Below, piece by piece: positions 57,181 through 64,000 of a stretch of 64,000 bases of DNA (its first letter is position 1; every line of letters begins with the position of its first letter). Position numbers and translations under genes: made by a program. Source of the DNA: Rhodocollybia butyracea (taxonomy: Eukaryota > Basidiomycota > Agaricomycetes > Agaricales > Omphalotaceae); NCBI GenBank assembly GCA_015501585.1, contig JADNRY010000031.1, forward strand, positions 248,001-312,000. The letters are read 5' to 3'. The notes under the pieces were generated by a model. The model was not told where the DNA came from, made no database searches, and saw only the letters and a list, made by a program, of their open reading frames with translations.

Positions 57181-59078
57181 TTAACTTGTCGTGTATTCCA
57201 CAAGTACTCGCTCAATGCCATCAACAAAGAGGGACACAATCATCTCAACCTCAGCTTTCGTCAAGTTATAAGCTGGCGCGAGCAATATATGATCCCCTTT
57301 CGTTCCTTCGAGGTTAGCTCCGCCACTGAAAGCCATGACGATCAACCCTCTCTCGAATAAAACAGCTTGTGTGACCATCGCAAATGATTGACCTTTCATA
57401 TCGACCTTGGCGGGGGCGTCTGGGGACTCAAAATCGAACTCAACACCCCAGAATAGTCCTCCGCCCCTGATGTCGAAAACGAACGGTGCTGCAAGACTGT
57501 TTGGGCCTTGGAGTCGTTCACGAAGTAGTTGAGCTGAAATTTAGTATGAGTTTTACACTTCGTAAAATTCATGGGAAACATACACAGGTATGCTCCTTGG
57601 GTACGACAGTTTTCAAGAAGATTCTCTTCGACAATTGCTTCCTGAACCGCTACTGAAGCGGCACACGCTAGCGGGTTGGCCTGTAAAATCCTTTTCTCAG
57701 TGGCTACATGGGCAATACGTTTGGTTATTTCTTACTTGGTAAGTATGGCCATGCTTCCAGAATCCGGATTTCCCGCGAATCCCCTCCGCGACGGTTTTGT
57801 TCATTAGTACAGCGCCAATCGCAGCATATCTGTCAAGTTGCTTTATTTCTGCGTTCGGTAATTGGCTTGACTTACCCTCCTCCCAGGCCTTTGGCTACAG
57901 CTTGAATATCTGGCTGTAAGAGAGTAAGTGATAAAGACAAAATGATCTAGCATCGATCTTACCGATGCGCCATCTCCAAAAGATTCCCAAGCATGTAATG
58001 TCCCCATTCCTAAATAAAATTCAGCATCACAGCACCGAAGAATACTTCAGGAACTCACGGCCCATTCCGCACATGACCTAGAAGCGTATCATCAAACATA
58101 TACTGCAGAAAAGAGTAATGCATACCTCGTCCAGAATAAAGAGCGCACCATACTTGTGGCATATCGCTTTCATGGCAGCAAAGTATCCTTTGGGGGCAGG
58201 AACAGCTCCAGTAGTAGCTCCGACGACAGTCTCTGCGACAACTACCAGGAGGATTCATACAATGTGATAAGCAATAGACAAAACCTACATCCAATGACAG
58301 TGTTCGGACCAAGCTCAATAAACTTATCTTCGAGTTCCTTGGCTAACCTCTGAACATACTGTTCTTCGGTCTCATCGGCACGCTTGAATCGCGCAGCATA
58401 CGCAGGAGAGACATGATGATGGTTTTGATGATCCAGAATCGCTTCATATGGACCACGGCGACCGGGGTGGTAAGCCAGCGACAAAGTCGAGACGGTGTTA
58501 CCATGGTAAGAGAGTTGACGAGCGATAAAGTTGGTTCGTTGGGGTTGTCCAATCTCGTCGTAATACTGCACAGAAAGAAACGTGAAGTGAGCGGTGTATA
58601 TAGTGGATAGAAAGTTTGAACCTGTTTGGCAAGTTTGATGACACCTTCCATCGCTTCGGATCCTATGTATACAATGCTAAGCTCGACACGATTTACCTGG
58701 TTAGATGAACAGACCTCCGGAAGCAAACCCACACCACTCAAACGCACCATTTCCGCTCTTGATTAGTATCTCAGCGAGCTTTTCTGCAGGCTCATTTGAG
58801 AGTTGCATGTTGTAAACATCTATGTTGAAATAATCACAGATAGCACAAATCGGCTTCAAGAAGCACATACAAGGAACACGATCAACTTGATCTTTAATGG
58901 CCTGGATGATCTTTGGGTGGTTGGTGCCAAGGCACGTAACAGCAGCACCACCAACGCCGTCTATGAGTCGACGGCCATCTTGCAATTCGATATAGATTCC
59001 TTCACCAGAAACTGCGACGGGTGGTCTCCAGGGTGTACGATGAATAATTGAAGTTGGCTTGAGTTCGGATGAGGCCAT
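57181..59078 (-). CDS. Class III PLP-dependent aminotransferase
   Basis: Start MASSELKPTSIIHRTPW at 59078; around a dozen exons. Landmarks in order: GEGIYIELQDGRRLIDGVGGAA, CLGTNHPKIIQAI, GSEAMEGVIKLAKQ (PLP phosphate site, exon near 58650), RQLSYHGNTVSTLSLAYHPGRR, ALFILDE with the PLP-ring Asp, PDIQAVAKGLGGG with the Schiff-base Lys (near 57930), GHTYQ, ANPLACAASVAVQEAI, and the C-terminal GDHILLAPAYNLTKAEVE. The enzyme class moves an amino group from an omega-amino or similar donor to a keto acid. The family resembles uncharacterised fungal transaminases rather than ornithine or GABA enzymes, but substrate cannot be assigned. No targeting signal was seen. Confidence 0.9.
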
Positions 59079-60183
59079 GGCAGTAAACGGTCAAGAAATA
59101 TCGATTAGAATGATCTGATGGGTATAATTATAGGTGGAACGTTGTGGCAACGTTTTCTGCTTCAAATACACCAGGACAAAGCAACAAAGTGGTCTCATGA
59201 ACAAAGTGACAATAGAGTGTATTTGGAGACACTTTTTTCGCAAGTTGTCGAAGTTTCGATGCAACTTTCCAAAAAGAGCTGACAGCTGGCCTAACCCTAA
59301 GATCTCCCGATTTGCTTACATCGTCATTGATCCGTCGTCCCTGTCATGGCGTCGTCGTTGCCTCCTCATCGCTCTCATGGCGTCGTCGCTGGAGGCAACG
59401 ATGAGCAAGCCTCGAAATCGCCGCTTTCACCTTAGGTATCTGTGTTCTCATTAATATGCATGTACCTAGATGATAAATCTATTGAATTATCTGTACAAAC
59501 CTCTTGGATACAGGTCTACTGATAAACGTTATAGTCGTTGTCATCGTGCAACGACCTACAACGAACGGCGCCAAGATTTCTAACCCTAAGTTTACCGATT
59601 TAGGATGATGACGTTTGACAGAATATGATCTGGATTTTTCGATCTCAAAAGCTGTCACAACTTTCGCAACTTTGGAAAACTTCCATGCAACATTGCCAGG
59701 GGGTTCCAAATGACATCGCGCTGTGGAGAATCAGGCTAGCGCCGATAACACCGAACTGTAAACGCCTGTAAGCGCCCGATTCAACAGGATTCAACTGATC
59801 GTTGATTCAAACCAATCTCGTTTCATTCCCTTCCGTTTGTGAGGCCTTGTGAGGGTGCACGATTCATTGTTCAGGCAGCTTCACCAGGATAAGGATGAAC
59901 AAGGCCACGCCAGATCTGTCTCACAAAATTAGTATCAGCCTCACTTTTCGGGATTACTCAAAGATCTCTTCAAGTTTCACTCTCATTTAGTATGATTTGA
60001 CCAGAGGCTATATGATGATATTGACGCTACTCATTGGATGGTATTCATTAGAATCTGCAAGAAGAGCGGACGCTGCCGAGGAACCGGGAAACTTTCTGAA
60101 TGCATCACTGAAGCGACTGGTCCTGACACTATCAAAGTGGCTTAATCATGTTCATTACAAGTCGAGCGCCTATTTCCTCTAAA
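59079..60183. other. Divergent spacer between aminotransferase and cyclophilin
   Basis: Contains a local repeat of ATGGCGTCGTCG (59346 and 59378), with GGAGGCAACGATGAG adjoining and CTAACCCTAAG at 59292 and 59580. A plus-strand frame at 59997-60182 lacks recognisable domains. No further gene is supported. Confidence 0.4.
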
Positions 60184-61015
60184 ATGGTCCACTGCTACTT
60201 CGACGTGTGCATCTCTTCCCGAGATTTTTCTTTTTCCAAATACGCTGCACAAAAAGCTAGCTACGACCGCACAGTATCCATTCTCTCAGAACATGCAACC
60301 AGTAATGGCCTTCCTAGCATTCCAGAACAGTTGAATCCAGAGCAACGCGAAATTCTCCAGCGAGTAGCGGCCTCCGCTTCCAAAGGAAACTGGTTCTCAT
60401 CTGCCTTCTCGAGTCTCAAGAAAGGAAAAGGCAGCACTCTTGTCTTTGAGGCGCCCCATGCTCCAATTGCTGGCAGACTCGTTTTCTCCCTGTATGACGA
60501 GTCACCGGATTTGACCCAACTTCGGGATAATTTTGTGAAACTGTGCACGGGGGAGCTGGGTATGTGCAAGAGCGCCCCGAAGAAGGCATTGTGGTACAAG
60601 GGGGTTCGGATACACCGAATAGTCAAGGACTACATTGCACAGGGAGGTGATGTTACTCGAGGAGATGGGACCGGCGGCGAAGTATGCGTTCTTTACCCTG
60701 CATGCACAATTTCTCATGCTACAAAAATAGTCGATTTATGGTGGAAAATTTGACTCGTCACCAACTGCGCTTGCTGTTCCTCCCAAACTTGGTTCACTTG
60801 CTATGGCAAACGCGGGCTCTGGCAGTGGCAATACTTCCCAGTTTTTCATTGTTCTAAGTGGAGCAGATGGTCAGCTCGCTCGAATTCGCGGCAAGTATGA
60901 TGTTTTTGGCGAAGTTGTCGACGGCTGGCAAGTTCTGGAACGACTAAATCAAGTCGGAACGGCCGACGGGGATGTCTTACAGGATGTCTGGATCGAAGAT
61001 TGTGGTGTCTATTAG
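60184..61015 (+). CDS. Cyclophilin-type peptidyl-prolyl cis-trans isomerase with N-terminal extension
   Basis: Two exons (60184-60681, 60731-61015) give 260 residues. About 85 residues precede the cyclophilin fold, including an SILSEHATSNGLPSIPEQLNPEQ helix and a basic KKGKGS. The domain itself shows GRLVFSLYDE, NFVKLCTGE, KGVRIHRIVKDYIAQGGDVT (with the catalytic Arg in HRI), GDGTGGESIYGGKF, MANAGSGSGNTSQFFI and GKYDVFGEVVDG. The Trp that binds cyclosporin in CypA is not in its usual place (RIRGKYDVFG), so drug binding may be weak. It is likely cytosolic or nuclear, since no signal peptide is seen. Confidence 0.92.
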
Positions 61016-61262
61016 ATGTGAGTACATGGTATATCAAAGTTGGAGTGTATATTTACAGGATGGTTCATCAAAGATCGTTACACATGGATTATCTTTCAAG
61101 CTCATCCAAACTGTCATAATGTGTAGCATAGTATAGATTTGTTACAAGCAGACCACGGAAATCAATCATCCTTGCCTGTTCCTTATCAGGTTCTTATGTT
61201 TGGGATTCAGGAAACGGACTGAGGAGACCATGTTCCTGAAGTGGTACAGCCTCAGCCCTCTC

Positions 61263-61268
61263 TATAAA
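61263..61268 (+). promoter_or_regulatory. TATA box of the small secreted protein gene
   Basis: TATAAA 73 bp before the ATG at 61336, with a pyrimidine-rich context (CCCTCTCTATAAAAC). Confidence 0.55.
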
Positions 61269-61335
61269 ACAGTTCACCTTTTCTTTATACTTAGAGATCG
61301 CACAAGATTTTGCCTTTGACTCTTTGTTCGCCATA

Positions 61336-61825
61336 ATGTTCTTCGCAAAGAACCTCGTCACTCTCATCGTCGCCGCTACGATCGCTGTGGCCAGCCCAGT
61401 CAAGCGCCAGTCTACTACCAACTGCCTTGTCACCCTGACTCCCACTCCTGAGTTTCCCGCTGGCTCCGTCCAAACCGACTTGAACTTTGGTATCTTCGTT
61501 ATTATACTGTACAATCTTGCCTGTTAATACTCTCTTTACAGCTATCGGACACACTGTTGCCGTTGAATTTACTGGGTCTACTGTCGATGTGAGCTTCCTC
61601 AACCTTCATCTTACAGCGTTCAGACCATCGTATCAATTGATATGTATACTGATTTACCTTGCTCTCCAGAACTTTGAGCCAATCGTCAGCTACAATGTAC
61701 AGGTTGAGCTCTCTGTGAGTGGAGAGAGTGAGGAAACTGTTGCCGCATTTATTGAGACATGGCCGGGAACCACCATCAGTGGAATTGCCGCTCAGTGGGC
61801 TGTCAGTGCTGCCGAGTGTTCTTAA
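61336..61825 (+). CDS. Small secreted protein with Kex2-type processing site
   Basis: Three exons (61336-61489, 61542-61588, 61670-61825) give 118 residues. MFFAKNLVTLIVAATIAVAS is a signal peptide, and PVKRQ directly after it is a Lys-Arg propeptide cleavage site. The mature part is about 92 residues with only two Cys (NCLVTL and the C-terminal AAECS), Thr/Val-rich, with FIETWPGTTISGIAAQWAV near the end. No known family was recognised. Many mushroom genomes carry such small secreted proteins, often induced during growth on a substrate or host; no role can be assigned here. Confidence 0.75.
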
Positions 61826-63324
61826 ACTATCGCACACAAATTCACAAATGTTGTCTAATTGAACTGTGTACATATATATGGTCAAACTAGGGCCGATCGG
61901 GTCAGGACTCAGCGTGTGATAGCGTGTGATAGCGAGGCTTGTTGAGATATTGCATTATTTGCATGAAAGAAAAGGGTATATGTATTCGCGTATTATGCCG
62001 ATGTTTATCATCGGAATACCGTTATTGCCACTATCACCCAGCACGTTGGCAAATTACCTCAGTTTTGTCTCTACTCGACCCACCTTGAGCTTCAGCAACT
62101 CATTCCTTCCAGAAGTTGCGCATCTTCCGGATATATGACGCTTTGACATCCCATATATAGCACTCCGACGGTAAATAAAGGTACTACATTTTCTACTAGC
62201 ACAAGTCTCAATGCGCGTACGACACCCTCCCACTTGAGGGTTTTTATTATATTTCCATTCGACGATGTCCAAAGCCGAGTAAGGGCCTGTTCGGCAACAC
62301 GAATCTGGATTTTGTGTGATTTTGCCAGAGGCAAGATTTTGAAGACTTATATAAAATATTCGGATCAGCTGGCCGGTCGCCATGACTCTGGAAATGTCAT
62401 ATGTCGGAGATTTGAAATCGGCAAGATAATGACATCAGCAATATAAGGGCCTTATCTTGACATGATATGAGGTAACCCGATAACGATAATGAAGTCGGCC
62501 CAGTTATATGAACCTGTCCCATTCCGATGGCTCCCAAGGCCTATAGTTTGTGCAGCAGTTAAATAAATATCATCCCACCTGTTCGTAACAGTTAAAATAC
62601 ATGTATTCCACTCGTTCTACTATCTCTGTAAGAACCATCAAAAAGATGGTAACTTGTCAATAACTCGTGATGCACCGGCTGCTCAAGTGATGAGAAATTG
62701 TCAGTAGTTGAGCTTGCAATGCACGTGAATGTACTTATCACACCAGAAACTAAGCCTAGCATATGTATATAGTCTATTTGCTACGCTAACGTTGAAGCTG
62801 AACGCACATCAGGGCCCATAAGGTCCATAAGTGGCCATCAGACCGTCATCTTATCTGACCGACCTTTATTCATATATGCCCTTATCAATACCATATCTGA
62901 CTGTTCTTTAGCCACATCTGAAGCTTACAAAAGCTACTTGAGGGACATCTTGAGGATAGCCTAAAAGTACTCTCCTGGGTCTCCTTTGTTGCCTAGAAAC
63001 TGAGGGAATTATAGCTCGTCCCCTGGCAGCCTATGAAATCTAGAGCTTCCAGGTCATTGGGAGCACCTGGTAGCTCCTCAGGAAGATGTGAATCATCCTT
63101 GGCAAAGGGGTGTTTTTCCGGATGTATAATGGTCATTATATTGAGATATCGGGCCTTATCGCCGGTTCTTAAAAGTTCCGACATAAAATGACATAACTCC
63201 TGCCCTGACATGTCGGACGTTCCTCTCGCTGTCCCGCAAGTTGTCCCGACCACTCTCAATGATGCCACACAGTGACCAACATGTTCTGGTCATCATCTTT
63301 CAAGTTTAATGTAATTGTATATTA
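61826..63324. other. 1.5-kb intergenic region, no supported gene
   Basis: An 11-bp direct duplication TAGCGTGTGAT occurs at about 61920. Open frames at 61926, 62054 and 62993 have no recognisable domain or consistent codon use. Confidence 0.4.
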
Positions 63325-63698
63325 CAGCTGCTTAGGAAACTCTAGCACATTTTCAAAAAAACACTCAGCAGTGATCTTATTTACAACCAAACAAAGTGAC
63401 GTCAGAATATTCCATTCAAAGCTCCATTTGCTCCGCTTCAATGACACTTCACCTGTACTTGCATACTCTTATGCTCTTCAGTAGCCCGGGAAATGAGTCT
63501 ACAGCACCCTATAATGTACATCTCATGTAAAGACTGCAATATCGTTAAAAAAAAAGTTGCATTTGAAGCAAATTTGAAGTCAAGATGTGGGCCAGTACGT
63601 GCCTGGGTCACCTACATCAACGTCACCTTTGTTTGGTTGTAAACAAGATTACTCATGAGTATTTTTTTGAAAATGTGCTAGAGTTTCCTAAGCAGCTG
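63325..63698. mobile_element. 374-bp mariner-type MITE with TA target duplication
   Basis: Begins CAGCTGCTTAGGAAACTCTA and ends with the reverse complement TAGAGTTTCCTAAGCAGCTG. The inverted match continues for about 40 bp through ATTTTC and a T/A run. TA flanks both ends (63323-63324, 63699-63700). The interior is non-coding. These are the marks of a Tc1/mariner-derived MITE. Confidence 0.8.
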
Positions 63699-63700
63699 TA

Positions 63701-64000
63701 TTGTTAAAGCAATTTTATTCCTCTATATTGTCTAAGCAAGTGAAACCTAAAGTAAAAACTACATTTGAGAGCGGCGGGCATGTCTGAGCATCGAGCGGGC
63801 TGTTGACCTCAACATGGAAGAAAGGTCTGACAGGCTGTGACAGCATGCACATTTACACGGAGCGCTCAACTGGCTGATCCGAATAATACTTACAAATGCT
63901 TGATGGCTTTTTTATATGGTGGCAATATGTCAAGTCTCAAACAAAGAGGCTTGTTAACCAGTTGTATTTAACTAATACTTCTGATCTAACAGATTCGGGG
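63701..64000. other. Window end, nothing recognised
   Basis: No gene, repeat or regulatory site could be supported in the last 300 bases. Confidence 0.35.

Noticed and set aside
59131..59705. Inverted-repeat element upstream of the aminotransferase
   Set aside because: Short shared words such as CTAACCCTAAG are in the same orientation; no consistent inverted arms or target duplication were found.
61291..61602. Minus-strand frames over the small secreted gene
   Set aside because: Antisense to an ATG-started, signal-peptide-bearing gene with consistent introns and a TATA box.

Overview
The window looks like chromosomal DNA of a mushroom-forming basidiomycete (Agaricomycetes). Most genes carry many introns of about 50 bp with short GTNNGT donors. 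The gene content also fits: a HET-domain gene family, a DUF6534-type seven-helix membrane protein, a basidiomycete-style F-box protein, small secreted proteins and a GPI-tailed S10 carboxypeptidase. No rRNA, functional tRNA, CRISPR or prokaryotic feature was seen. The species cannot be named from the sequence.

1-15.3 kb: a tandem segmental duplication. The repeated unit holds an unrecognised secreted-protein gene plus the 3' part of a serine carboxypeptidase gene, both on the minus strand. Copies 1 and 2 of the secreted gene are single-module. Copy 3 carries two modules in one gene. Copy 4 is broken and lacks its signal exon. The only complete carboxypeptidase lies at 12257-15312; units 1-3 keep decayed pieces of its 3' end. 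Small transposon-like insertions interrupt the units.

15.7-36.3 kb: single genes mixed with local duplicates. These are a TFIP11/Ntr1-like spliceosome disassembly factor (apparent frameshift), a dead inverted HET copy joined to a fragment of a HECT ligase, a SAP30BP/HCNGP homologue, a DUF6534 membrane protein, a site-2 protease divergent from an F-box gene across 52 bp, and two paralogous single-pass membrane proteins (the first with a frameshifted tail).

36.5-56.4 kb: a second segmental duplication. A unit of cytochrome c heme lyase, HET gene and 3' end of a UFD4/TRIP12 HECT ligase occurs twice in tandem. A third, inverted and partial copy (HET plus HECT fragment) is the one at 19-22 kb. 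One heme lyase (38619-39544), one HET gene (40535-42643) and one HECT gene (49785-56383) appear intact; the rest are pseudogenes. A 1.5-kb CACTA-type element, an 8-bp-TSD element and two tRNA-derived SINE-like repeats lie here.

57-64 kb: a class III aminotransferase, a cyclophilin, a small secreted protein with a Kex2-type site, and a mariner-type MITE.

Housekeeping genes (splicing, ubiquitin ligation, heme attachment, membrane proteolysis) thus alternate with fast-changing families (secreted proteins, HET). Most rearrangement and insertion has happened around the latter. Exon models are read by eye from splice motifs and reading frame; individual junctions may be off by a few bases.
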